Source: Culicoidibacter larvae
GTDB lineage: Bacteria > Bacillota_I > Bacilli_A > Culicoidibacterales > Culicoidibacteraceae
Length of the DNA stretch: 64,000 bases
Direction: 5' to 3'
Assembly (NCBI RefSeq): GCF_005771635.1
Contig: NZ_VBWP01000007.1
Coordinates: forward strand, 1-64,000
The notes beneath the pieces were generated by a model. That model was not told where the DNA came from. It ran no database searches and saw only the letters and a program-made list of their open reading frames with translations. Below, piece after piece: positions 20,285 through 31,173 of the stretch; the first letter of the stretch is position 1; each line of letters opens with the position of its first letter. A program made the position numbers and the translations under genes.

Positions 20285-20358
20285 TGGCAGGGGCAGTAGG
20301 AATCGAACCCACAATGACGGTTTTGGAGACCGTAGTTATACCGTTTAACTATGCCCCT
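20285..20358 (-). tRNA. tRNA-Trp (CCA)
   Basis: Acceptor AGGGGCA pairs with TGCCCCT; anticodon CCA in loop CTCCAAA; G73 and encoded CCA. Confidence 0.95.
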
Positions 20359-20510
20359 AAATGTACTGCCTGGGCCTATCCGCAACCAACAATTCAAACC
20401 ATATCAGCCAATTGTCACTGCTCTTACTATTCTATCATAACCACACTATCGCTGACAAGTATTTTTTCACGAAAACGCCTATAAAAATCAGCACTTCATT
20501 TTAGCTCCAA

Positions 20511-20550
20511 AAAAGCAAAACCGGTCGCGAACTTGATTCGCGACCGGTTT
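20511..20550 (-). terminator. Terminator of beta-glucoside operon
   Basis: AACCGGTCGCGAA and TTCGCGACCGGTT form a perfect 13-bp stem, followed on the minus strand by TTTTGCTTTTTT, 8 bp after the GH1 gene. Confidence 0.9.
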
Positions 20551-20557
20551 CCCCTTC

Positions 20558-23325
<2,768 letters not shown>

Positions 23326-23386
23326 AATAAATCACTCCTTATATCTTCATTATCAGATACTCAAAGCAATAACTCAAGGAAGTGTA

Positions 23387-23412
23387 TTTTCCAAATTTGG
23401 AAAACGGTTTCT
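23387..23412 (-). promoter_or_regulatory. 18-bp palindrome and overlapping cre-like site
   Basis: TTTTCCAAATTTGGAAAA at 23387-23404 is a perfect palindrome, a candidate operator for the RpiR-type regulator encoded next door. On the minus strand AGAAACCGTTTTCC at 23399-23412 resembles a CcpA cre box. Both lie 60-90 bp before the EIIC start. Confidence 0.5.
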
Positions 23413-23441
23413 AAAAAATGCCTCAGCTATAAAGCCGGGGC
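23413..23441 (-). terminator. Terminator of the RpiR gene
   Basis: GCCCCGGCT and AGCTGAGGC pair with one mismatch and are followed by TTTTTT on the minus strand, overlapping the last codons of the regulator. It makes EIIC transcription depend on its own promoter. Confidence 0.7.
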
Positions 23442-24236
23442 ACTAAAGATTATTGTCATAAACAAAAGGGTTAAATACTTATACGATATATAATTTGATT
23501 GAAAAATGCTCTCTGGAGTTCCTAAGGAAACAACCTCATCAAAAAGTTCAGCTTCCTGAATATCATCCTCTTTACCACAGACAGCTACCATGTAAATTTC
23601 TTGTTCTCGAATATGGCGCAGCATATCAATATTATCATTGATCCACTTGCCAGTCAGTGAGAGAAAGAAAATAAACCGTGAATCCCGGCATAAGTTATAA
23701 ACAACATCTTGCTCTGCATGGCGTGATAACTTGAATACATTAACATACCTTTCTTTAGCAATCTCTTGAAATAAATTACTTGGTCCAAGTGCATACGATG
23801 GCGTAATAACAACCCCATTACAATCACTACCGATAGCACCACTGATTTGCTGCATCTGCTGTTGGTCCAAACGTGAATAAATCTGCTTAGTCAGTTGCTG
23901 GTCCTGTTCCATCAAAAGAGAAAAAATATCACTCTGTTGCTGCTCTTCCGATAATTGCCGCATCTTGGCAAAAGTATCCCACCCAGAATACACCTCAATA
24001 TCATTGCGCAACTCATAGAAGCTCTTATAGCCAATCTTTTTGCAAAACTTAGTAACACTTGCCGGTGTCGTCATTGCTTCCTTAGCCACATTCTCAATTA
24101 ATATCTCAGGAAACTCATTCCGCTTTTCCATAAGCACCTTAGCAATCATGTAATCAGTTCCCATTTTAGTACAACGAAATAAAAACTCAGACAATTTATT
24201 ATATACGTGAGTAGGATCTTCCCTGTATTGATTCAT
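23427..24236 (-). CDS. RpiR/MurR-family transcriptional regulator
   Basis: 269 residues. The N-terminal RpiR helix-turn-helix (about 1-80) contains the family pattern IAKVLMEKRNEFPEILIENVAKEAMTT and SVTKFCKKIGYKSF. The C-terminal part (about 110-265) has the place of a SIS sugar-phosphate domain but is diverged. These proteins sense a phosphosugar and repress or activate the linked PTS genes. It sits directly upstream of the EIIC-GH1 operon in the same direction, separated by its own terminator. The palindrome at 23387 is its likely operator. Confidence 0.88.
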   Translation of the reverse strand: MNQYREDPTHVYNKLSEFLFRCTKMGTDYMIAKVLMEKRNEFPEILIENVAKEAMTTPASVTKFCKKIGYKSFYELRNDIEVYSGWDTFAKMRQLSEEQQQSDIFSLLMEQDQQLTKQIYSRLDQQQMQQISGAIGSDCNGVVITPSYALGPSNLFQEIAKERYVNVFKLSRHAEQDVVYNLCRDSRFIFFLSLTGKWINDNIDMLRHIREQEIYMVAVCGKEDDIQEAELFDEVVSLGTPESIFQSNYISYKYLTLLFMTIIFSAPAL

Positions 24237-24351
24237 TCTAATCGCTCCCGCCTCTGTCCTGATATCACAAGTATAACATTGTTTCCATTGCTTTTATAGA
24301 GGAAGAAAGCTGCACACTGCTGCCAAGCAGCAGTATGCAGTCTCCCTGAAA

Positions 24352-24397
24352 ATAAAAAAGCAACAAGTATAAAGTCAGAAACCTCATATTTGTTGCG
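24352..24397 (-). terminator. Displaced terminator of the tRNA-Tyr operon
   Basis: On the minus strand GCAACAAATAT pairs with (one mismatch) ATACTTGTTGC and is followed by TTTTTTATTTT. It lies just outside the left attachment site. Without the mobile element it would follow tRNA-Tyr directly. A second hairpin, CTGCACACTGCTGC/GCAGCAGTATGCAG (24310-24340), follows. These two hairpins, the att repeat and the arm-type repeat fill the gene-free stretch 24237-24668. Confidence 0.65.
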
Positions 24398-24408
24398 ATT
24401 AATTTTAG

Positions 24409-24462
24409 ATGGTGGGCGGGGACGGATTCGAACCGCCGAACCCTAAGGAGCGGATTTACAGT
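24409..24462. repeat. Left attachment site (attL), 54-bp copy of tRNA-Tyr 3' end
   Basis: Identical over 54 bp to 33322-33375, the 3' part of the intact tRNA-Tyr, then diverges to GCTAGTTTA. It is a tRNA remnant, not a working tRNA. Confidence 0.92.
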
Positions 24463-24555
24463 GCTAGTTTATATAACATTACAGCTACTTTATAGCCACT
24501 TGAGTAAGTTTCAACTTACTTTTATACCTTATAATACCATTTAATATCACTAAGA

Positions 24556-24573
24556 TGTGATAAATTTGTGATA
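24556..24573 (+). repeat. Left arm-type integrase repeat
   Basis: TGTGATAAATTTGTGATA, about 94 bp inside attL. A near copy lies about 86 bp inside the right end (33219-33236). A likely integrase arm-binding site. Confidence 0.5.
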
Positions 24574-24596
24574 ATTATCAACCTGTATTAAAACAA

Positions 24597-24628
24597 TAAA
24601 AGCAACCATATAATTACGGTTGCTTTTG
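24597..24628 (-). terminator. Terminator of the mobile-element cargo operon
   Basis: AAAAGCAACC and GGTTGCTTTT form a 10-bp stem, with T-rich sequence after it on the minus strand, about 40 bp after the last cargo gene. Confidence 0.75.
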
Positions 24629-24668
24629 TAACGTCAAAATTTCTATAAAAAATAAATCAATACTATTT

Positions 24669-25070
24669 TCACTTGTACCCGTCTGTTCTATTCTTATCAA
24701 CTATATATCTTTTCAATCGCTTATTCACCAAAACCCCTAAATAACCACTACCAAAAGCTATTAATGGATATAGCAATACATAAAACCAAATTGATAGCAA
24801 ATATGGGTAGGTTATTAGAAGTAAGATTCCAAAGGCAAACGGTGCGAGTATTGGAATTATCATAATTTTTTTACTATTGATACATCCATAAATAAAAGTT
24901 GCAATAATTGTGTATATTGGAATAAAAAATGTCATTAAGAATGCAAACCCAAACCCAGCACTAGATGACGAAATAAAGCTAAGAGGGGAAAATATACATA
25001 GTGCAATATATCCTAATAGTAAAAACAAAATTGATACACCGGCAATTAATAATGACTTATATTCTTTCAT
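24669..25070 (-). CDS. Hypothetical membrane protein of the mobile element
   Basis: 133 residues with four hydrophobic segments (about 8-30, 38-62, 70-88, 92-115) and a basic C-terminal tail (NKRLKRYIVDKNR). No recognised family. AGAGAGGTAATGAA precedes the ATG. It is the last gene of the cargo strand, 74 bp after the PTS permease gene, and ends just before a terminator. It is A+T-rich like the rest of the cargo. Confidence 0.7.
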   Translation of the reverse strand: MKEYKSLLIAGVSILFLLLGYIALCIFSPLSFISSSSAGFGFAFLMTFFIPIYTIIATFIYGCINSKKIMIIPILAPFAFGILLLITYPYLLSIWFYVLLYPLIAFGSGYLGVLVNKRLKRYIVDKNRTDGYK

Positions 25071-25144
25071 TTCATTACCTCTCTCCCTTTATAAAAATAT
25101 CATCATATATAAAACTATTCAAACACAATCTTCCCACTATCATT

Positions 25145-26488
25145 CTAGCATATGTTAGCATGTATGTCTTGAGAAGAAAGTTGGGCTTGCTCATTATCTA
25201 CAATTAAATATTGATTATCAATTTTTTTAATGAAAGGAAAGTAGATGAGCATTCCTATTAAAATTAATATTACTTGTAAAACACTGCCACTCCATCCGTG
25301 TAACAAAAAACCAGATATTATTGGTGGCGTTGTCCATGGAATTTGAATTCCATTTGTACATGGAACAAAGTTAAAATATATTGCAAAGTAGGAAATAATA
25401 GTGTTAACTAACGGAACTAAAATAAACGGAACCAATAACTTTGGATTCAAAACGATTGGTAGACCAAATAGTATTGGTTCATTAATTCCAAAAATACTAG
25501 GAACAATAGCCAATTTGATTAGCTCCCGCAACTCTTTACTTTTACAAAAAAATATAATTACTAAACAAAGAGACAAAGTAGCACCAGCTCCACCAATCAC
25601 TACTAGCGTTCCCTGAAATTGTCCTGTAACAATATTACTTGGAATTCCCCCTGACTGAAATACTTCAAGGTTCTCAATTGATAGCACACTCAATATTGGA
25701 CCATAAACACTACTCACAATACTTGTTCCATTTATTCCAAGGAACCAAAAAACATGAACAATAAGAACAGATACTAAAACCATAGGCAAAGAACTACCAA
25801 CTATTAGCAATGGTTGCTGTAATAAACTATAAATCAATTGATGCAAAGTTCCAAAAGGTGTCAAGGTCATTAAAAATCCACATATCGTAAATACAATTAT
25901 GATTATTCCACAAGGAACAAGCGCAGTAAACGAATTTGCTACTTCTTTCGGAATATTACTAGAAAGCTTAATAGTAATATTCTTTTCTTTTAAAAACACA
26001 TACAAATTAGTCGTTACTATAGCAATTATGATTGCTAAAAATAATCCGTTAGCACCAATCCACTTTAAAGGGAGACTATTAATTTTATCAACTATACTTC
26101 CCTGATCATCAAAAATTTCTGTAAAAAACGGGGTTACTATCAGAAATGCTACAAGTGCAGTAATTGCTATTTGAAAAGAATCACTCTTCTTTCTATCTGC
26201 TAGCTTAAAGGAAATACTTAACACTGCAAGTAAAGCAATAATATTTGTTATTGCGTTTACAGGAGCACTAAAAATCACTTTCCAATTATCACCTAGAATA
26301 TTACTCATTAATTCATTCCAATTCGGCAATGGGAAATTAATAAACAACAAAAAAAACGAACTAATTATTATTAATGGTGTCGCATATAGAAATCCATCTC
26401 TAATTGACAAGATATAGATATTACTACTTACAACATCGCCACCTTTAGCAATTTGTTGCTTAATCTTTATGAAAAAATTATTCTGCAT
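25145..26488 (-). CDS. PTS lactose/cellobiose-type EIIC permease of the mobile element
   Basis: 447-residue EIIC with the family loop FGINEPILFGLPIVLNP. It is related to the chromosomal EIIC at 22009 but clearly diverged. I chose the ATG at 26488 because GGAGGT lies just upstream; the longer frame to 26512 would include that site. It has no EIIA or EIIB partner on the element, so it would have to borrow the host's. It lies between the glycan genes and a small membrane protein on the same strand. It could import a disaccharide or amino-sugar for the glycan pathway; that is a guess from position. Confidence 0.88.
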   Translation of the reverse strand: MQNNFFIKIKQQIAKGGDVVSSNIYILSIRDGFLYATPLIIISSFFLLFINFPLPNWNELMSNILGDNWKVIFSAPVNAITNIIALLAVLSISFKLADRKKSDSFQIAITALVAFLIVTPFFTEIFDDQGSIVDKINSLPLKWIGANGLFLAIIIAIVTTNLYVFLKEKNITIKLSSNIPKEVANSFTALVPCGIIIIVFTICGFLMTLTPFGTLHQLIYSLLQQPLLIVGSSLPMVLVSVLIVHVFWFLGINGTSIVSSVYGPILSVLSIENLEVFQSGGIPSNIVTGQFQGTLVVIGGAGATLSLCLVIIFFCKSKELRELIKLAIVPSIFGINEPILFGLPIVLNPKLLVPFILVPLVNTIISYFAIYFNFVPCTNGIQIPWTTPPIISGFLLHGWSGSVLQVILILIGMLIYFPFIKKIDNQYLIVDNEQAQLSSQDIHANIC

Positions 26489-26518
26489 ATCCTTACCTCC
26501 AATATTCACCAAAAATTT

Positions 26519-27694
26519 TTAAGATTTATTTTGCTCTCTATAATATGTGAGCACTCTTTTTTTTCTTTTCTTAATCCAATGTGAGTTAGGAAATAATTTA
26601 CTTATAAGATATAAAACTGGAGCATAATTTGGACCAATTATAAGAAAATATTCAATTAGCACTTCTGCGATAACCACAGTTAAAATAACTAATAATATTC
26701 CTACAGTTTTCGAAACACTATATGCAATTGATGAGAAAGAAAAAGCTATACTTATTCCAAAAATAACAACTAAACTTTTTGTAGTAGACTTTGTTGAACG
26801 AAGCAGTCTATGATGCAGATGGTTTGCATCTGGTGCATGTGCTGGTATTTTATTTATGATTCTTCTAAAAAAAGCAAAACAAATATCAAAAATTGGAACA
26901 GCTAAAATTACAATTGGAATCAAAAAGGAAGTAAAGGCTGCCTGTTTATATCCTAATATTGAGATAGCGCCTATCATAAACCCAATAAACTGTGACCCAG
27001 TATCTCCCATAAAAATTTTTGCAGGTGGAAAGTTAAAGGGAAGAAACCCAACAATCCCCCCTGCAAGTATTAAAGATATAAACACTACAATTACTGAATA
27101 ATATGAATTCTCTACCAAACCAATAGTTGCAATTGTAACCAATGTAATTAATGATATCCCTCCTGCTAAACCATCTAATCCATCGCTAAAATTAATTGCA
27201 TTAGTAATACCAATTATCCATAAAACCGTAATTATTTCGGCAATTATCGGTGGCAAAGATATAGATAAAATAATATTAATTTCATTTATAACAAATCCAC
27301 CACGTAACACAATAATTAATGCAGCTATTATTTGAATAATAAATTTATTTTTTGCATTAATAGGGTATATATCATCAACGATACCCATTATCAATATCAA
27401 GAATCCAGCTACTAATAATGATTCCAACTGTACTAATAATTGTATATGTGCATCTACTTGATAGTTACTTGAGATTAAAATATTACTAAAAACTATGTAG
27501 GCTAAAATAAATCCTAAGTATATTGCTAGACCTCCAAGCCTTGGCATAATTTTTTTATGAATCTTTCGTTCATTTTCATTAGGATCATCAATAGCTTTAA
27601 TTTTATTCGCAATTTTTTTTACTGCCGGCACTGCAATATAGCTAATTATTACACTTGTTGCAAATGCTAAAATATATATTATATAATTATTCAT
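26519..27694 (-). CDS. TagO/WecA/MraY-family undecaprenyl-phosphate sugar-1-phosphate transferase
   Basis: 391 residues, about ten TM helices. Members move a sugar-1-phosphate (often GlcNAc-1-P) from UDP-sugar to undecaprenyl phosphate and so start a lipid-linked glycan. Seen: the N-terminal PRLGG loop, NAINFSDGLDGLAGG (metal/substrate Asp), MGDTGSQFIG and the HAPDANHLHHRL loop typical of the WecA/TagO branch. The ATG at 27694 is preceded by GTGAG; a TTG at 27700 is in frame too. It follows the PIG-L gene by 26 bp. Carried on a mobile element, it may compete with or replace the host initiating enzyme. Confidence 0.88.
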   Translation of the reverse strand: MNNYIIYILAFATSVIISYIAVPAVKKIANKIKAIDDPNENERKIHKKIMPRLGGLAIYLGFILAYIVFSNILISSNYQVDAHIQLLVQLESLLVAGFLILIMGIVDDIYPINAKNKFIIQIIAALIIVLRGGFVINEINIILSISLPPIIAEIITVLWIIGITNAINFSDGLDGLAGGISLITLVTIATIGLVENSYYSVIVVFISLILAGGIVGFLPFNFPPAKIFMGDTGSQFIGFMIGAISILGYKQAAFTSFLIPIVILAVPIFDICFAFFRRIINKIPAHAPDANHLHHRLLRSTKSTTKSLVVIFGISIAFSFSSIAYSVSKTVGILLVILTVVIAEVLIEYFLIIGPNYAPVLYLISKLFPNSHWIKKRKKRVLTYYREQNKS

Positions 27695-27720
27695 GTTCAA
27701 CTCACTTTCATAAAATCAAT

Positions 27721-28350
27721 TTATCTTATACTATCTAACAAACATTTCCTAGCATAGAACCCCTCTGCGAACTCAACTCCCGATTTAATTCCATTGAGTT
27801 TGTCTTTCGCGCTAGAATATTCAATTAAATTATGTTTTCTTTTATTGTATTTTTCAAGCTGTGATTCAAAACATGTAAGTACAGCTTTCTTATTTTCACT
27901 ATATTTAGAAATATCTGAATAGCAATTGGGATGAAAATTTATACTAGTCAGTGATTCATACATAAAGTAATTTATACATCTTCTTGAAGCTACTTGGACA
28001 CTTTTACTTAGTTCAACATGGTCTTGATGTGAATCTTCAAAGTAATGAGAAAATACTGTATCAATATTATTTTCAATAATAATCTTTTCAATTGCATCAT
28101 TTAGTCTAGGGGAAGCCTTTATCTCGCCATCTTTTTGTCCTAAAAAAATTACATCTTTAATATTAAGTTTATCACAAGCTTTCTTTTGTTCCTCAATTCG
28201 CACATTCGGGTTCTTCCCCTCCCAATTCTGACCATTAGAAACTATAAGCATCATGACATAATAACCTTTTGTAATAAGTTTAGTTAACGTTCCACCACAT
28301 CCAATCTCAATATCATCTGGATGAGCACCTATTGCTAAAATTCTTTCCAT
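27721..28350 (-). CDS. PIG-L family sugar N-deacetylase
   Basis: 209 residues. The start ILAIGAHPDDIEIGCGG contains the AHPDD zinc motif of the PIG-L/LmbE family, and HYFEDSHQDHVE (near 108) holds the second metal/catalytic histidines. Family members remove acetyl groups from GlcNAc-containing substrates. It is 10 bp from the acetyltransferase gene upstream and just before the TagO-like gene, which fits modification of an amino sugar in a surface glycan. The exact substrate is unknown. Confidence 0.88.
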   Translation of the reverse strand: MERILAIGAHPDDIEIGCGGTLTKLITKGYYVMMLIVSNGQNWEGKNPNVRIEEQKKACDKLNIKDVIFLGQKDGEIKASPRLNDAIEKIIIENNIDTVFSHYFEDSHQDHVELSKSVQVASRRCINYFMYESLTSINFHPNCYSDISKYSENKKAVLTCFESQLEKYNKRKHNLIEYSSAKDKLNGIKSGVEFAEGFYARKCLLDSIR

Positions 28351-28360
28351 TATTCTCTCC

Positions 28361-28867
28361 TTAAACCCTTACTAATTTATTTTTTATTAAATCTTCTCTA
28401 GTGACTTCAAACGTCACAAAATTATTATTTTCAATATTCAATAATTCTTTAAATTTAAATTTTCTATACATATTTATGCTATATTCATTACCTTTGTGTA
28501 CGGAAAACCTTAAGTATGGTAGTCTTGAATTGATAAAAATTTCCACTAAAAGTAATGATAACTTTTTCATTAAGAATAAATTTGATTGATAATTTTCATC
28601 AATATTTAGGTTTTTTATATATACATTATTATATTCTGTATCTTCCATAAAAATAAAATACATGATTATCTGACTATTCTTTTTTATTATTACAATTTTC
28701 GCACCATTATCCAAATTTGATTTTATTGATTCTTCCCATTCACTTTTTAATATTTGCTTTTTTTCATACTCAAACTTCAGATTCTTATCCAATATATATA
28801 ATTGTTCCACATCAATTATTTGTAACCTTTGAAAATCGGCAGTACTTTCCACTCTTAGTTCTTCCAT
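28361..28867 (-). CDS. GNAT-like N-acetyltransferase
   Basis: 168 residues, A+T-rich. The C-terminal half has the GNAT-like pattern (YLRFSVHKGNEYSINMYRKF, the N...Y..F end of the fold); the acetyl-CoA loop is weak. It might re-acetylate or differently acylate the amino group freed by the neighbouring deacetylase. Family placement is moderately sure, function is inferred from the operon. Confidence 0.6.
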   Translation of the reverse strand: MEELRVESTADFQRLQIIDVEQLYILDKNLKFEYEKKQILKSEWEESIKSNLDNGAKIVIIKKNSQIIMYFIFMEDTEYNNVYIKNLNIDENYQSNLFLMKKLSLLLVEIFINSRLPYLRFSVHKGNEYSINMYRKFKFKELLNIENNNFVTFEVTREDLIKNKLVRV

Positions 28868-28881
28868 TTAACTTCTCCCCT

Positions 28882-29598
28882 TTAAACATTTGTATTTATA
28901 ACGCTCGTTTGTAAATATTTTTTTAAGCTTTCAAAGCCGAATCTTGCAATAAAATCAATATATGATATCTTATTCCAATCTAAATCTTCGGCACAATTAG
29001 GGCATGTCCAAGGATGCCAATACAGCGTCACCTCATTGTTTGCAAACTCACCAATATCCATATAATTTTTCCCACCTAACCCAGATAAGTAATTTTTATA
29101 CCCAAGCTTCTTACATATATTAATGAGCCTTAAAGTACTTTTTTCTTTAATTCCTAGATCAGATGAATAACTTATATCTATATTAATACCTAAATACTTA
29201 AATAATTCCAGCGTTGAAGCAACTGAAAAATCAGAAATATTACTGTACTCTTTCTTGCTAATTAAAATATTTATAAACTTTAGTAGTTCATCATAATAGT
29301 CAGATTCTGAATAAAGATATGTTAAGCTTCCTTTTAGCTTTGAAATAAATGTCTGATAATCAGAGAATTGCAACTCATTGATATTCTGTATTTTTCTTGT
29401 ATTTTTAATACTAGCAGTTAACCAATAAACCTGATGCGGATTTGTCAGATGCCTAATCTTTACTCTATTTTGAACATCATTTCTTACAAATTGTACGTCA
29501 TCTAAAATATTCAAGTGGTTTGAAATAGCTATCTTATTTAAAACTTTTATGTTTGGAAATAAATTTGGTTGGTGAATTGCTAAAATATCTTCTCTCAT
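28882..29598 (-). CDS. WbqC-family protein
   Basis: 238 residues. The N-terminal LAIHQPNLFPN and DDVQFVRNDVQNR, and later YLSGLGGKNYMD, are hallmarks of the WbqC family, found mostly in O-antigen and surface-polysaccharide gene clusters. Its chemistry is not settled. There are two Cys close together (WTCPNCAED, near 202). It is in the same operon as the glycosyltransferase (18 bp) and acetyltransferase. Confidence 0.8.
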   Translation of the reverse strand: MREDILAIHQPNLFPNIKVLNKIAISNHLNILDDVQFVRNDVQNRVKIRHLTNPHQVYWLTASIKNTRKIQNINELQFSDYQTFISKLKGSLTYLYSESDYYDELLKFINILISKKEYSNISDFSVASTLELFKYLGINIDISYSSDLGIKEKSTLRLINICKKLGYKNYLSGLGGKNYMDIGEFANNEVTLYWHPWTCPNCAEDLDWNKISYIDFIARFGFESLKKYLQTSVINTNV

Positions 29599-29616
29599 AC
29601 TATATTTTTCCCTTCT

Positions 29617-30480
29617 TTATTTTTCAAGCAATAATTTATTTAGTTGCCAAGGACCAACTTTATGATAAAGTTCAACTTCACTTATTGGGTATTTCGTAAT
29701 CCTTCTATTTCTTCCTAATTCAGCCATAAATTCTAGTTGAGTTGGTGTATATGTATTTATGAATTTTTCATGCGGATAATGAATTGTAAGAGCCTTTTTA
29801 TTAACTCTGATGGAATATCCTTTAGTATAAGCTGACAAAGCAAAATCTGTGTCTTCGCCACCATATTCTGTATACCATTCGTCAAATCCACCGATAGTGT
29901 GAAAATTTTTATACGATACACTGAAACAAGCTGTCCAAAATAATGCCCACGGTGCCGGCCACTTTGTTAAGTCATCCCCTATGTCACTGTATACAACTTC
30001 CCTCATATCATTAATTGATAAATCTTTTAATTTTTTTATACTCTCTTCTAAATTATTTAAATCAACAACTTCTTTTATTACCTTTTCATTTTCATTATTT
30101 TTATCAAAACCCAACACATATGCTAAACAAAGGTCGTCATAATTAAGAATATGCTGATACATCTGGATACCAAGCTTTGCATCCGCAATTATACCACTAT
30201 CTAAAAATATCAATACTTCCCCTTCTGCCACTTTAGCCCCAAGATTTCTAGCCCGACCAATTCTCACTCTTCTCTTCTTTTGGTAAATATATTTTATATT
30301 CAAAAACTCCCAATTTTTTACTAAATCTGCTGTATTATCTGTTGAACCATCATCAACAACAATGATTTCATATTCACCTAACTGTAAATCTATCTGTTTC
30401 ATCAAACTCAATAGCGTTTTTTTCAATAGCTCTTCCCTATTATAAGTAGGTATAATAAATGACACTTTATAACTAGACAT
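29617..30480 (-). CDS. Family 2 glycosyltransferase
   Basis: 287 residues, GT-A fold. FIIPTYNREE at the start, IVVDDGSTD (near 40), a metal-site-like IFLDSG (near 91) and GGFDEWYTEYGGEDTDFAL (near 200, acceptor/catalytic region as in GT2/GT7-C enzymes). It would add a sugar to the lipid-linked acceptor made by the TagO-like protein. It is the first gene of the cargo operon, behind promoter 30516-30544, with AGGAGAG before the ATG. Confidence 0.88.
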   Translation of the reverse strand: MSSYKVSFIIPTYNREELLKKTLLSLMKQIDLQLGEYEIIVVDDGSTDNTADLVKNWEFLNIKYIYQKKRRVRIGRARNLGAKVAEGEVLIFLDSGIIADAKLGIQMYQHILNYDDLCLAYVLGFDKNNENEKVIKEVVDLNNLEESIKKLKDLSINDMREVVYSDIGDDLTKWPAPWALFWTACFSVSYKNFHTIGGFDEWYTEYGGEDTDFALSAYTKGYSIRVNKKALTIHYPHEKFINTYTPTQLEFMAELGRNRRITKYPISEVELYHKVGPWQLNKLLLEK

Positions 30481-30515
30481 TACTTTATCTCTCCTATTTT
30501 AAATATACATTTTTC

Positions 30516-30544
30516 ACATTATCAAGAAACCGTTCTCATGTCAA
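30516..30544 (-). promoter_or_regulatory. Promoter of the cargo glycan operon
   Basis: Minus strand TTGACA (30539-30544), 17-base spacer, TAATGT (30516-30521). The 240-bp gap to the plus-strand mobility genes also holds an extended -10 (TGTTATACT, 30651-30664 area) and a CCAAAGG/CCTTTGG hairpin at 30672-30698 for the opposite unit. Confidence 0.65.
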
Positions 30545-30720
30545 TGAGTAACAGAAAATATGCGTAAACAAATGTTTTTTTCACTATAAAACTTTTTCAT
30601 TATAATTAGTGACTAATACTAGTCTCAAACCTGACAACTTATCCTACTTTTATCATGTTATACTAAGTATCCAAAGGAATAACTGATATACCTTTGGAGA
30701 AAGGAGTGCGGTGATGTAAT

Positions 30721-30972
30721 TTGAATCATTTGAACCTAGTAACAATGACTAAAGATGATTTAATCAACCTTGGCTATTCCCCTGCTTCTAGTTCAGCGAT
30801 TATTCGCCAAGCTAAAGCATACATGGTCAACCTTGGATTTGAATATTATAATAATCGCCGATTAGGGAGAGTTCCTTCATCGGCGATTTGTGCTATCCTC
30901 GGCATTGGGTTGGAACAACTTTGTTCATCATCTACTAATACCAGTACATCTTCTAGTATTACAACTGGCTAA
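30721..30972 (+). CDS. DUF3173 family small protein (putative excisionase/regulator)
   Basis: 83 residues or fewer. The core TKDDLINLGY...AIIRQAKAYM and RLGRVPSSAI is the DUF3173 pattern, seen in integrative elements beside rep and integrase genes and taken to act like an excisionase. The frame opens with TTG at 30721; an ATG at 30745 would give a shorter protein. AAAGGAG lies 14 bp before the TTG, so the start is unsure. The C-terminus is Ser/Thr-rich. Confidence 0.75.
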   Translation: MNHLNLVTMTKDDLINLGYSPASSSAIIRQAKAYMVNLGFEYYNNRRLGRVPSSAICAILGIGLEQLCSSSTNTSTSSSITTG

Positions 30973-31049
30973 TTATCTGTATAACAGTGTCGGTAATTGT
31001 ACCGATAATAATATTGGGAAAGGAGATTGCTTGTATGTGTCTATTGTTC

Positions 31050-31136
31050 GGCACCCGTAGCGTGCTTTCCGCTTGCGGAAGTAGCACAGCTTTCGGAGTG
31101 CCTGCAAGGAAACACAGGCGGAGCCTGTGTCCTTGC
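31050..31136 (+). other. Two GC-rich hairpins, possible replication or transfer origin
   Basis: Hairpin 1: GGCAC...GTGCC (31050-31102) enclosing GTGC-TTTCCGC-TT-GCGGAA-...GCAC. Hairpin 2: GCAAGGA..CACAGGC / GCCTGTGTCCTTGC (31104-31136). They are far more GC-rich than their surroundings and lie between DUF3173 and the Rep start. HUH Rep proteins nick next to such hairpins, so this is the best candidate for the element's origin. Not coding: the frame through it lacks a ribosome binding site. Confidence 0.5.
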
Positions 31137-31173
31137 TCCTATACTTGATTATAAGATACACATTACAAGAAAA

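Noticed and set aside
24409-24480. A second tRNA-Tyr gene
   Set aside because: Only the 3' half matches; the anticodon and 5' half are missing. It is the attL remnant.
31027-31173. 49-residue N-terminal extension of Rep
   Set aside because: It translates through the paired hairpins and has no similarity to Rep; the ATG at 31174 starts just before the first Rep motif.
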